Shown: piece by piece, positions 27,001 through 34,843 of the stretch
How the letters are laid out: every line of letters begins with the position of its first letter
Numbering within the stretch: position 1 is the first letter of the stretch
NCBI GenBank assembly: GCA_025451035.1
Contig: JANWLE010000054.1
Span: forward strand, 1 to 56,602
DNA: 56,602 nt
Direction: 5' to 3'
Source: Solirubrobacteraceae bacterium
Lineage (GTDB): Bacteria; Actinomycetota; Thermoleophilia; Solirubrobacterales; Solirubrobacteraceae
The notes under the pieces: model-generated
Told to the model about the DNA's origin: nothing
Databases searched by the model: none
The model's input: the letters and a program-made list of their open reading frames with translations, nothing else
Made by a program: the position numbers and the translations under genes

Positions 27001-29402
27001 GTCTCCTCGTCGTTTACGTCGATGAACGGCGCTTGTAGTTTGGCGGCGTCGAGGACTTCTACCACCTCGTCGCCGTGCAGCTCGCGTCTGTTCACGAGCG
27101 TCTCGGCGACCTGCAGCGTCTGCTCACGGTTGTGGCGGATCAAACAGAGCGCGGTGATGTATGCCTGGCCCAGTATTTGGGCGGCCGCCTTGCGCTTGCC
27201 CGGGTCCGATAGAACCGCGGCGATAGGGTCACCTGACTCGCGCATCCCGGCCGCGCGGTTCATTATCTGCGCGCCGATCTGCTCAAAGCGCTTCATGTAG
27301 AGCTCCTCGGCCTGCTGGCGCTCATCCTCGCTGTCAAAGCGCCGACCGTTGAGGCTGACCGGCTCAGGGCCCATGCCGCACATGCCGACCATCCACGCCG
27401 CCCGCTGGGTGGCGCTCTGCACGTCGCCGCCCACACCTGTGGAGTTCTCGCCGTAGAAGACGTGCTCGGCGGCCATCGCCCCGAGGGTCCACACGAGCTT
27501 GCCGACCTCCTCGTGACGCCAGGAGGAGAAGCGCTCCTCCTTCTCGATCGCCTGATGGTGTCCCAGCGAGCCGCCGCGCTTGCGGATTGACAGGCGCGTG
27601 GAGAGCACGTCCTGCATGTAGACGTGGGAGGCGACGGCGTGCCCAGCCTCGTGGATCGCCACAGCGCGCGTTTCATCCGGGACATAGTCGATCCCCTGGG
27701 CGGTGCCGGACTCGATCGTGGTCATCGCCTCGACTATGTCCTGCCACTCAAAGGCGGCTCGTGCGTCCGAATGCGCGAGCGTCAGCGCCATTGAGCAAAC
27801 CTGCTCGATCATCGCCGGGGAGTAGCCGTTGGTGATGCGTGCCAGCTCCTCGCGGCGCTTGTCGCTGTCGAGATCCTCATCGTGGTCGACCTTTGCCAGA
27901 TAGAGGTCGAAGATGTCCTTGCGGTCATCCTTCGTGGGGGTCCGAAACCAGATGTGCCGGCCCATGCGCCCCGGGCGGATCAGCGCCGGGTCCAGGCGAT
28001 CGATCGGGACGTTGGTCGCACCGATGAAGTAGAGCTGCTCGGGCCGTGGCTTGGGTGTTTTCAGTCGCAACGACGCAAACCCGACGCGCGCCGGAATTAT
28101 GTAGGTGGCGTCGAGCAGCGTGTTGATCCTGTTCGTGAAGAACTTTCGCACCAGAGGTGGCTCATCGACACCGTCCATCTGGACTAGCAGCTGGTTGAGC
28201 GCCATCTGGCCGCCCATCATTCCGCCCATCATCCCTCCCGGGAAGACGGCGTTCGCGATGCGGTTGACGACATGTGGATAGACCGTCCGCGGCTGATCGG
28301 CTCGCGCGGCGAACAGCTTCTCGCGCCATGCTCTCGACTCGAGGATCAGATCGCCACTGGGATTCAGGGCGCCGTGCGGCCCGTAGAAGGCGAGATCGTT
28401 GAAGGACTCGATTCCTTGGTGCAGAGGAGCCATGGCCGTACCGCCACCCAGCGCCTGGCGGCGCAGGCCAACGGCATCGATCTCGTCGATGAAGATGATG
28501 CACTGGCCCCCCCACTTGCGCGCCAATCGGCGTGCCTTGGCGATCATCAGCGAGACGACAAGGACGTCCATGCCGATGAACATTTGAGCGAACCCCGATC
28601 CCGGCATGGTCACGATCGGCGAGTTGAAGCTGGTGGCGATGGCCTTGGAGAGCATCGTCTTACCGGTTCCGGGAGCGCCGATGAACAACAAGCCACGCTC
28701 GGGCTTGCCTCCTGCCTTGCGGAACTCATCGCCGGACTGCCAGAGGGTGATCACGCGCGTGACCTCCTCCTTTGGCTCGGTCTGACCGCGAACGTCGCTC
28801 AGACGCACTCCCCAGTCGGCGTCGCCGGGCTCATATCCCTTCATCTGCCGTACTGCCATCAACATCATTGGGCCGAACAGGATCCCGAAGTTGATCAGGA
28901 ACAAGAGCGGCAACTGCAGTAGCAGTACGAGCAGCGTGGCGCCGTTCTGACTGTTTTGCCCGCCGAAGACGTTGCCGATGCTGCTGAGCGTCCCACTGAG
29001 GTCGCTGGGGTGGCCGGTGAGGTTCTGGATGATGTTGATCGCGAGCAGCAGCGTGAACAGCGTTCCGGCAAACCAGAGCGTGTGGCGAAACTTCTTGCGC
29101 CAGTACCAAACCCGTCTGCGCGCCCTCGCGTCCTCTGTGAGCGTCTCCTTATCTGCGCCGAGGAGGCTGGGGCGCGGGATGAGCCGATGGGCGAGCACAT
29201 CGATCAGCCCGCGGAAGACCACTACGGCCAGGAAGGTCACCACGAGCGAGCCTGTGAGGCTCCAGCCGTCGCTGTAGTAGAGCAGCGAGAACAGCGCCGG
29301 ACTGGTGAGCAGCGCAACGAACGTGGCCGCGCGGCCCAAGCGGCGCCATTCGCTGCCCAGGTTGTTCTGAGTGCCCTCAGGTTGCACTATGAAAGCCAGC
29401 AC
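26985..29402 (-). CDS. Atypical FtsH-like AAA+ zinc metalloprotease
   Basis: An 805-aa membrane protease: helices near 27-45, 50-70, 107-126 and 157-186; AAA+ domain with Walker A GAPGTGKT (242-249), Walker B IIFIDEIDA (to 310), SRH GATNVPIDRLDPALIRPGR (461-479); M41 domain with HEAGH (584-588) and STGVGGDVQSA as the region of the third zinc ligand. Unlike classical FtsH (about 640 aa), roughly 85 residues are inserted after Walker B (316-400, with a Met/Gly repeat) and about 45 before the SRH (411-456). The start is GTG 29402, overlapped by a possible 14-aa leader ORF. It may degrade membrane or damaged proteins. Confidence 0.88.
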   Translation of the reverse strand: MLAFIVQPEGTQNNLGSEWRRLGRAATFVALLTSPALFSLLYYSDGWSLTGSLVVTFLAVVVFRGLIDVLAHRLIPRPSLLGADKETLTEDARARRRVWYWRKKFRHTLWFAGTLFTLLLAINIIQNLTGHPSDLSGTLSSIGNVFGGQNSQNGATLLVLLLQLPLLFLINFGILFGPMMLMAVRQMKGYEPGDADWGVRLSDVRGQTEPKEEVTRVITLWQSGDEFRKAGGKPERGLLFIGAPGTGKTMLSKAIATSFNSPIVTMPGSGFAQMFIGMDVLVVSLMIAKARRLARKWGGQCIIFIDEIDAVGLRRQALGGGTAMAPLHQGIESFNDLAFYGPHGALNPSGDLILESRAWREKLFAARADQPRTVYPHVVNRIANAVFPGGMMGGMMGGQMALNQLLVQMDGVDEPPLVRKFFTNRINTLLDATYIIPARVGFASLRLKTPKPRPEQLYFIGATNVPIDRLDPALIRPGRMGRHIWFRTPTKDDRKDIFDLYLAKVDHDEDLDSDKRREELARITNGYSPAMIEQVCSMALTLAHSDARAAFEWQDIVEAMTTIESGTAQGIDYVPDETRAVAIHEAGHAVASHVYMQDVLSTRLSIRKRGGSLGHHQAIEKEERFSSWRHEEVGKLVWTLGAMAAEHVFYGENSTGVGGDVQSATQRAAWMVGMCGMGPEPVSLNGRRFDSEDERQQAEELYMKRFEQIGAQIMNRAAGMRESGDPIAAVLSDPGKRKAAAQILGQAYITALCLIRHNREQTLQVAETLVNRRELHGDEVVEVLDAAKLQAPFIDVNDEETWVRL

Positions 29403-29421
29403 CGCTGCGGATCGGACCCAT
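29377..29421 (-). CDS. Possible 14-aa leader ORF before the FtsH-like gene
   Basis: ATG 29421-29419 lies six bases after a TACTCT hexamer and opens a frame of 14 codons that ends inside the protease gene in another frame. The arrangement parallels the one at tsaE. No protein evidence. Confidence 0.25.
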   Translation of the reverse strand: MGPIRSGAGFHSAT

Positions 29422-29427
29422 GCTCAG

Positions 29428-29433
29428 AGAGTA
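29428..29433 (-). promoter_or_regulatory. -10 box (TACTCT) before the FtsH-like gene
   Basis: TACTCT on the minus strand, six bases before ATG 29421 and 25 bases before GTG 29402. Confidence 0.35.
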
Positions 29434-29499
29434 CCTGTCCGCGACCCTCTGTCCAGGATCGAACCGAGATATCAGCTGGGCTTTAGCTGGTGAGGTGGG

Positions 29500-30993
29500 C
29501 TAGCTCGCGCCGGCTCGCGCGGGCTGCGTGGCGGGGGCTTCGCCTGTGGGCGCCGCCTCGCTCGGGGACGGGTAGGGGGCGACGAAGTCGCGTTGGCGCA
29601 CGAGCGCAAAGCCGGCGAGCGCTCCGGCGAAAGCGACCGCGGCGGCGATCTTGAGGATCGAGTCGAACGCGCCCACGAACGCGGTGCGACTGACGTGACC
29701 GGCGATCGCGCCGCTGGTCACGGTGTGGCCGTGCAGCCCCGCCCGTCGAGCGATGTCGTGCTGGAAGACCGCGCCTAGGCCGGCGATACCGGTAGCTATG
29801 CCCACCTGGCGGAAGGTCGAGTTGGCGCCCGAGGCCATGCCGCTGCGGTTGTGCGGCACCACGCTGATGGCGGCAGAGGCAAGCGCCGGGTTGACCAGTC
29901 CGACGCCGGCGCCCTGGATCACGAAGCCGGGGATCAGCGCCGTCCACGAGGAGGTGGGGGTGACGGCCGTCATCGCTAGTAGGCCCGCGCCCACGAGCAA
30001 GAGCCCGAAGCCGAGTAGCAGCCTGACCGGCATGTGAGCGCTCAGGCGTCCTGCGACAGGCGCCACGGCGAACATCAACAGCGTGTTGGGCAAAAAGCGC
30101 AGGCCGGCCTGAAGCGGCGAGTAGTGCAGCACCTGCTGGATGTAGAGGGTGAGGTAGAGGAACATCGCGAACGCCGAGGCGGACAGCGTGAATGCCACGA
30201 TGCTGGCGCCGGCGAACGCTGGCCTTTTGAACAGCGAGAGGTCGAGCATGGGTCGCTCCTGGCGCAGCTCGGCGAGCGCGAACAGCGCAAGCAGCGCGCA
30301 CGCGCCGGCGAGCAGCGCGACGATCTCGGTGGAGCCCCAGCCCAGGTCGTTGCCGCGGACCAGCGCGAACACGAGCAGGAAAAGGGCGCCGGAGAAGGTG
30401 AGCAGGCCCGCCCAGTCGATCCCGGTGGCATGAGGGTCGCGTGACTCGTGCACGCGCGCGAGTGTGAGCGCCACGGCCGCCACGCCGATCGGCAGGTTGA
30501 CGAAGAAGATCCACTCCCAGCCGATTCCCGAGGTGATCAGCCCGCCCACCAAGGGGCCCACGGCCACGGCGATCCCGGTGACCGCCCCGAACACGCCGAA
30601 GGCGACCCCCCGCTCGCGGCCGTGGAAGGCCTGGGCGAGCAGCGCCAGCGAGGTCGCGAACATCAGCGCGCCGCCGATGCCCTGCACTCCGCGCGCGAGG
30701 TTCAGCATCAGCGGCGTGGAGGAGAGCCCGCACGCCGCAGAGGAGGCGGTGAACACGACCAGCCCGATCGTGAACAAGAGCCGGCGCCCGAACAGGTCCG
30801 CCAGCGCACCGCCGGTGAGCAGCAGCGCAGCGAGCATCAGTGAGTAGGCGTCCACCACCCACTGCAAGTCCTGGAAGCTCGAATGCAGCGAGCGCTGGAT
30901 CGATGGCAGCGCGACGTTGACGACGGTTATGTCCAGCAGCAGCATGAAGATCGCCACGCACACGGCGATCAGAGTCCACCACTTGCGGTCCAT
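29500..30993 (-). CDS. DHA2-family (EmrB/QacA) drug:H+ antiporter
   Basis: A 497-aa major facilitator with about 14 membrane spans. VVNVALPSIQRSL near residue 25, LLTGGALADLFGRRLLF (motif A) and the later GPLVGGLI (motif C of antiporters) define DHA2. The C-terminus is a polar Pro/Ala tail. GTG 30996 is also possible, but ATG 30993 has TATGGT six bases upstream. It lies 42 bp behind the dienelactone hydrolase gene, possibly in the same MerR-linked transcript. Confidence 0.9.
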   Translation of the reverse strand: MDRKWWTLIAVCVAIFMLLLDITVVNVALPSIQRSLHSSFQDLQWVVDAYSLMLAALLLTGGALADLFGRRLLFTIGLVVFTASSAACGLSSTPLMLNLARGVQGIGGALMFATSLALLAQAFHGRERGVAFGVFGAVTGIAVAVGPLVGGLITSGIGWEWIFFVNLPIGVAAVALTLARVHESRDPHATGIDWAGLLTFSGALFLLVFALVRGNDLGWGSTEIVALLAGACALLALFALAELRQERPMLDLSLFKRPAFAGASIVAFTLSASAFAMFLYLTLYIQQVLHYSPLQAGLRFLPNTLLMFAVAPVAGRLSAHMPVRLLLGFGLLLVGAGLLAMTAVTPTSSWTALIPGFVIQGAGVGLVNPALASAAISVVPHNRSGMASGANSTFRQVGIATGIAGLGAVFQHDIARRAGLHGHTVTSGAIAGHVSRTAFVGAFDSILKIAAAVAFAGALAGFALVRQRDFVAPYPSPSEAAPTGEAPATQPARAGAS

Positions 30994-30999
30994 CACCCA

Positions 31000-31005
31000 A
31001 CCATA
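31000..31005 (-). promoter_or_regulatory. -10 box (TATGGT) of the DHA2 transporter
   Basis: TATGGT on the minus strand ends six bases before ATG 30993, which suggests the transporter can be transcribed apart from the upstream operon. Confidence 0.35.
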
Positions 31006-31035
31006 GCCGGGCCGCGGCTCGCCGTCACCGGCGCA

Positions 31036-31842
31036 TCAGCCTTGCTTGAGGTGGCGCTCGAAGAACGGGACCACCGCCCGCCACAGCTTCGCCGCCGGCT
31101 CGGGTCGGTATGTCGGCCTGTAATCGGCGAAGAAGGCGTGACCGGCGCCCTCGTATATCTCCAGGCATGTCTCGTGCGGGGTGGGCTCGAGCGCCCCGCG
31201 CAACCGCTCACCAAGATCGGGCGAGGGATTGTGGTCTTCGGCCCCCACCGCTGCATACAGCGGGCAGTGGAGGCGCTCGACGAGCTCGAGCGGCGGCACC
31301 GGGCGCTCTGGCGTTGAGCGCTGCTCGGCGGTGGCCATGTCTATGAAGCCGCCCCAGCAGTCCACCGCCGCGTCCAGGCGATCGCTCGCGCAGGCGAACA
31401 GCAGTGTGTAGCGGCCGCCCATGCAAAAGCCGATGCAGCCGATCTTGCCGGTCACGTCCCCGCGGGAGCGCAGGAAGTCAGCGGCACCCTCCAGGTCGGC
31501 GAGCGCGGTCGCGTCGGACATCGAGAACAGACGCTCCATGAGCGCCTGCAAGTCCCCGCTCGGCGGTGGGCCGCCTTCGCGCGTGTACAGGTCGACGCCG
31601 AGCGCGACGTAGCCGAGATTGGCAAAGCGCCGTACGACATCGGTGATGTGCTCGCCGAGCCCGCCGGCCTCGTGGATCACGATCACCGCGGGGTAGGCGC
31701 CCTCCGCGCGGGGGCGGGCTAGATAGCCGTTTATCTGCGTACCGTCGGCGCTCGGGTAGGTGAGCTCTTCGGCGGTCAGCGTGCTCGTGTCGAGCACCGC
31801 TCCTGGCACACCTTGCGGGCTGGGCGGCGGCGAATCGGGCAT
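31036..31842 (-). CDS. Dienelactone hydrolase family protein
   Basis: A 268-aa alpha/beta hydrolase. IGCIGFCMGGRYTLLFA carries the nucleophilic cysteine of the GxCxGG elbow, typical of dienelactone hydrolase; AVGAEDHNPS supplies the acid and GAGHAFFAD the histidine. VIVIHEAGGLGEH is the oxyanion region. Members hydrolyse dienelactones in aromatic catabolism or act as general esterases; no ring-cleavage genes are nearby. It follows the MerR gene by three bases, with a GAGGAG Shine-Dalgarno. Confidence 0.88.
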   Translation of the reverse strand: MPDSPPPSPQGVPGAVLDTSTLTAEELTYPSADGTQINGYLARPRAEGAYPAVIVIHEAGGLGEHITDVVRRFANLGYVALGVDLYTREGGPPPSGDLQALMERLFSMSDATALADLEGAADFLRSRGDVTGKIGCIGFCMGGRYTLLFACASDRLDAAVDCWGGFIDMATAEQRSTPERPVPPLELVERLHCPLYAAVGAEDHNPSPDLGERLRGALEPTPHETCLEIYEGAGHAFFADYRPTYRPEPAAKLWRAVVPFFERHLKQG

Positions 31843-31845
31843 GGC

Positions 31846-32310
31846 CTAACTCCTCGCTCCGCGGGTATGGGCATCGAGTGCGCCCAGCTTACGGCGCACC
31901 CGGCGTCGGGTGGCGGACAGCTCCTCGTGCAGCTTGGCCAGATCGCGGGCGCGTCGCTCGACCAGCTCTACCTGGCGGTCCAGATGGCCGAGCGCCTGGT
32001 TCAACAGCTCGCGCCGACGCTCTGGTTCCACGTCGTCGCGGCGCAGCTCGGCGCGCACCGCGGCGCGCGCCTCCTCGGCGGCGAGGAGCTCCTTGAGCTC
32101 CTGCAGGGACACCCCGAGCAGCTCCTTCAGGCGCATCACCTCGCGCAGACGATCGACCTCGGCCTGGGTGTAGAGGCGGTGCCCGCCCGAGGGGCGTCCC
32201 GGCGCCTGCGGCAGCAGGCCGAGTTCCTCGTAATAGCGGATCGTGCGGGGCGTGGTGCCCGCGAGACGCGCGACGTCGCCGATGCGCAGGCTCTGCTCAA
32301 GCGTGGTCAT
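31846..32310 (-). CDS. MerR family transcriptional regulator
   Basis: A 154-aa regulator: winged helix RIGDVARLAGTTPRTIRYYEEL (in the first 35 residues), LGLLPQ, then HRLYTQAEVDRLREV, and a coiled-coil dimerisation helix (about 85-140) rich in Arg/Glu. No cysteine-based metal-binding motif is seen, so it is more likely of the drug- or stress-sensing kind. It overlaps the DHA2 transporter gene (its start lies 14 bases inside) and precedes the hydrolase gene, so it is probably autoregulated with them. Confidence 0.9.
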   Translation of the reverse strand: MTTLEQSLRIGDVARLAGTTPRTIRYYEELGLLPQAPGRPSGGHRLYTQAEVDRLREVMRLKELLGVSLQELKELLAAEEARAAVRAELRRDDVEPERRRELLNQALGHLDRQVELVERRARDLAKLHEELSATRRRVRRKLGALDAHTRGARS

Positions 32311-33811
32311 ACGACATCTCCTCGACGTGCTCGCGCGTGTGCGCCTGAGCTCGCCGTGGTCGCATCAGGCACACCACCGCGCCGACCATACACGTTCCGA
32401 CCAGCGCCCACAGGGCAACGTGCATGTTGGCGATGAACGGGTCGAGCTTCGCCACCGACAGGCCGCGGGCGAGGCCCGAGAAGACCGCGAACAGAGTCGC
32501 CTTCGGTACGGCCGAGGTGACGATCGCCATCACGAACGCGATCGAGAGCACCGCGCCTGTGTTCTGCAGCAGCGTGCGCGCACCGGCGGCGATGCCACGG
32601 CGGTGGGCCGGCACCGCACCCATCATGGCGGCCGTGTTGGGGCTGTTGAACATGCCCGAGCCGACTCCCACCATCGCCAGCCAGAGCATGGACTGCCAGT
32701 AGGGCGAATGGACCTCGAGCGTGGTCATCGCCGCCAGCCCGGCGCCCGTCACGAGCATGCCCCAGGCGGCCAGGCCGCGCGAGCCGTGCCGGTCGGCGTG
32801 GACGCCGGCGATCGGGGAGGCCACCAGCATCCCCAGAGCGAGCGGCATCAGCTTGATGCCCGCCATGATCGGGTCGTTGCCCTGGGCGCCCTGGAAGTAG
32901 AACACGAACAGGAACATCAGCGCGAAGCGCGCCAGCCCGTTTATGAACGCGGCGGCGGTCGCCGCTGCGAACAGGCGGTTCTCGAACAAGGAGAGGTCGA
33001 GCATCGGCGCGCGCGTGCGACGCTCGATCAGAACCCAGGCCGGCAGCAGCACCACGGCGCACAGCAACCCGCCGAGCACCACCGGGTTGTCCCACCCGGA
33101 CAGGCCGCCCTTTGAGACGCCGAGCACGAGGCCTGTCAGGCCGAGAATGAAGGTCGTGGTTCCCAAGCTGTCCAAGCCCCTGATCGCATCTGGTTTTGCC
33201 AGCTCGTGCAAGACCAGCGCGCCCCATGCCGCGCCCGCTAGGGCGAGCGGAACGTTGAACCAGAACACCCAGTGCCATGAGATTCCGACCAGCGCGCCGC
33301 CGAGCACCGGTCCCAGCACGAGCCCGATCGCCGCGACCATCGTGTTGGCGCCCATCGCCAGGCCGAGCTGCTGCTTGGGGAACGCGTCGGTGACAAGTGC
33401 TGCCGCGTTGGCGAACAGGAACGCCGAGCCGACGCCCTGCAGGATCCGCCACAGGATCAGCACGGTGGCGTCGGTCGAGAAACCGGCACCGAGCGATGCC
33501 AGCGCAAATAGCAGGAAGCCGCCCACATACGCGCGCTTGCGGCCGAACAGGTCGCTTAGACGCCCGGCGCTCAGCACGAGCACGGTTGCCGCGATCAGGT
33601 AGGCGAGGATCACCCAGACGAGCGCCAGCAGGCTGGCGTGCAGCGAGCGCTCGAGGTTCGGCAGCGCGATGATCAGCGTTCCGGAGTTGGTCGCCGCGAG
33701 CAGCATGCCCAGGCTGGTGCAGGACAGCGCCCACCACTTGTATGACTCGTGGCCGGCGGCGACGCCGACGCGACGGGGAGGTGCGTGCGTGATCAGTCCT
33801 GCTCGGGCCAA
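32297..33811 (-). CDS. DHA2-family MFS transporter, first gene of the MerR operon
   Basis: A 504-aa (with TTG start) facilitator of about 14 spans. NSGTLIIALPNLERSL, SAGRLSDLFGRKRAY (motif A) and LGPVLGGALVG (motif C) mark a drug or metabolite antiporter. The open frame runs 70 codons further upstream, but that part crosses the promoter, operator and divergent msrB leader, so the start is placed at TTG 33811, behind AGGA and the GGGCGAAAGGA element; a GTG or ATG further inside cannot be excluded. It differs from the second DHA2 gene in this region. Confidence 0.85.
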   Translation of the reverse strand: MARAGLITHAPPRRVGVAAGHESYKWWALSCTSLGMLLAATNSGTLIIALPNLERSLHASLLALVWVILAYLIAATVLVLSAGRLSDLFGRKRAYVGGFLLFALASLGAGFSTDATVLILWRILQGVGSAFLFANAAALVTDAFPKQQLGLAMGANTMVAAIGLVLGPVLGGALVGISWHWVFWFNVPLALAGAAWGALVLHELAKPDAIRGLDSLGTTTFILGLTGLVLGVSKGGLSGWDNPVVLGGLLCAVVLLPAWVLIERRTRAPMLDLSLFENRLFAAATAAAFINGLARFALMFLFVFYFQGAQGNDPIMAGIKLMPLALGMLVASPIAGVHADRHGSRGLAAWGMLVTGAGLAAMTTLEVHSPYWQSMLWLAMVGVGSGMFNSPNTAAMMGAVPAHRRGIAAGARTLLQNTGAVLSIAFVMAIVTSAVPKATLFAVFSGLARGLSVAKLDPFIANMHVALWALVGTCMVGAVVCLMRPRRAQAHTREHVEEMSYDHA

Positions 33812-33825
33812 GTGGCGACTCTTTG

Positions 33826-33838
33826 TCCTTTCGCCCAA
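33826..33838 (-). repeat. TTGGGCGAAAGGA element, minus copy
   Basis: On the minus strand TTGGGCGAAAGGA precedes the DHA2 gene; the identical 13 bases precede msrB on the plus strand (33940-33952). Both contain the ribosome-binding AAAGGA, but the identity extends beyond what a Shine-Dalgarno requires. Confidence 0.55.
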
Positions 33839-33842
33839 CAAA

Positions 33843-33858
33843 TTTACGTGAACGTAAA
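33843..33858. promoter_or_regulatory. Perfect palindrome TTTACGTGAACGTAAA
   Basis: TTTACGT and ACGTAAA are perfect seven-base arms around GA, placed between the divergent DHA2/MerR/hydrolase operon and msrB. TATTAT (33868-33863, minus) would start the operon transcript inside the palindrome, so a bound regulator would block it. The MerR protein of the operon is the nearest candidate, though the site is shorter than usual for MerR. Confidence 0.6.
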
Positions 33859-33939
33859 GATCATAATAGCAGCGCTTTATTTCTCCCCGGCCAACGGAGG
33901 ATGAGCCCGCAACGCTTGAGCCTCCTGCTAGAAAGTTCT

Positions 33940-33952
33940 TTGGGCGAAAGGA
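33940..33952 (+). repeat. TTGGGCGAAAGGA element, plus copy
   Basis: The plus copy supplies the Shine-Dalgarno (AAAGGAG) of msrB, seven bases before its ATG, and matches the copy before the divergent DHA2 gene over 13 bases. Confidence 0.55.
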
Positions 33953-33958
33953 GACCTC

Positions 33959-34372
33959 ATGGCCGAGACACACCTCGAGAAGACAGATCAGCAGTGGCGC
34001 CAGCAGCTGAGCCCGGCGCAATACGACGTCCTGCGCCGGGCGGGTACCGAGCCGCCGTTCACCGGCGAGTACGTCTACAACAAAGAATCGGGCAGCTATC
34101 GCTGCGCCGGCTGCGGCGCAGAGCTGTTTGACGCAGACACGAAGTTCGACTCAGGGACGGGCTGGCCGAGCTTCACCGAGCCGGCCGTCGCACAGGCCGT
34201 AGAGCTACGGCCCGACAATGGCCTCTTCATGAAACGCACGGAGGTCCTCTGTCGCCGCTGCGGCGGGCACCTCGGGCACGTCTTCGACGATGGGCCCGGC
34301 CCAACCGGCCAGCGCTACTGCATAAATTCCGCGGCGCTGGACTTCAAACCAAAGCCGGCTGAGCACCTCTAG
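33959..34372 (+). CDS. msrB: Peptide-methionine (R)-S-oxide reductase
   Basis: MsrB reduces the R epimer of methionine sulfoxide in proteins. The 137-aa enzyme has zinc cysteine pairs CAGC (near 50) and CRRC (near 98), the substrate segment [22 protein letters not shown], and the catalytic cysteine in RYCINSAAL near 121. It is divergently transcribed from the DHA2 operon with shared regulatory sequence. msrA is about 2 kb downstream on the other strand, so both epimers are covered. Confidence 0.96.
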   Translation: MAETHLEKTDQQWRQQLSPAQYDVLRRAGTEPPFTGEYVYNKESGSYRCAGCGAELFDADTKFDSGTGWPSFTEPAVAQAVELRPDNGLFMKRTEVLCRRCGGHLGHVFDDGPGPTGQRYCINSAALDFKPKPAEHL

Positions 34373-34375
34373 AGT
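34370..34375 (+). promoter_or_regulatory. -10 box (TAGAGT), leaderless type
   Basis: TAGAGT overlaps the msrB stop codon and ends seven bases before ATG 34383, the same motif and spacing as at rex. Confidence 0.45.
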
Positions 34376-34382
34376 CAACGCC

Positions 34383-34703
34383 ATGATCATGATCGATCAG
34401 TCCAAGCGGCTGTCGCAGCCGCTGCGCTGGACGCGCGCCGGGCGGCTTGCGCTGATCGCCACGGGAGCGACTCTGCTCGCGGCCGTGGCGGTCGTCGCGG
34501 TGATCGCCTCGACCCGCGGCACCCACCAGCGTCCCGGCTGCATCGAAGTCACATTCGCGAGCACGCTCGGGGGCGCCGTCGTGCACCAGTGCGGCGCCAA
34601 GGCGCGGGCCACGTGCGCCACGCCCGGAGAGAACCCGGCGCTCACGGCGCATGGCGCGCTGCGCGAGGCCTGCCGCCGCGCGCACCTCCTCTACGGTCAC
34701 TAG
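34383..34703 (+). CDS. Small membrane-anchored protein with extracytoplasmic cysteines
   Basis: A 106-aa protein with a basic N-terminus, one helix (about 22-43, LALIATGATLLAAVAVVAVIAS) and a short outer domain with four cysteines (GCIEV, HQCGAK, ATCATP, EACRRA) that could form two disulfides. No known domain. It begins seven bases after its own TAGAGT box behind msrB, which may link it to oxidative or envelope stress, but this is only positional. Confidence 0.6.
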   Translation: MIMIDQSKRLSQPLRWTRAGRLALIATGATLLAAVAVVAVIASTRGTHQRPGCIEVTFASTLGGAVVHQCGAKARATCATPGENPALTAHGALREACRRAHLLYGH

Positions 34704-34731
34704 GCCGTATCGACATTTGTCCAAAGCCATA

Positions 34732-34746
34732 GGCCAACTATTGGCC
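34732..34746. promoter_or_regulatory. Palindrome GGCCAA-CTA-TTGGCC upstream of amt
   Basis: Perfect six-base arms with a three-base centre lie about 100 bp before the amt start. It could be an operator; it does not match the GTNAC half-sites of GlnR that usually control amt in actinobacteria. Confidence 0.35.
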
Positions 34747-34787
34747 ATGTCTCTCTATCTGCGTCTCCGCTGTGCCGGTTTCATGCA

Positions 34788-34826
34788 GTGACTCGGAAAG
34801 CGCTTCCCGCGGGGAAGCCGACTCAC
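34788..34826 (+). promoter_or_regulatory. Structured 5' leader of amt
   Basis: GTGACTCGG pairs with CCGACTCAC (one C-C mismatch), enclosing a six-base one-sided bulge and an inner CTTCCC-GCG-GGGAAG hairpin. The structure ends ten bases before the amt ribosome-binding site. Its shape suggests a cis-regulatory element; no known class recognised. Confidence 0.45.
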
Positions 34827-34843
34827 AAAAGGAACGGAGGCGT

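Noticed and set aside
29483-31000. 505-aa frame on the minus strand, offset from the DHA2 transporter
   Set aside because: It is an Arg/Ala-rich shadow of the transporter (29500-30993), which has all family motifs in its own frame.
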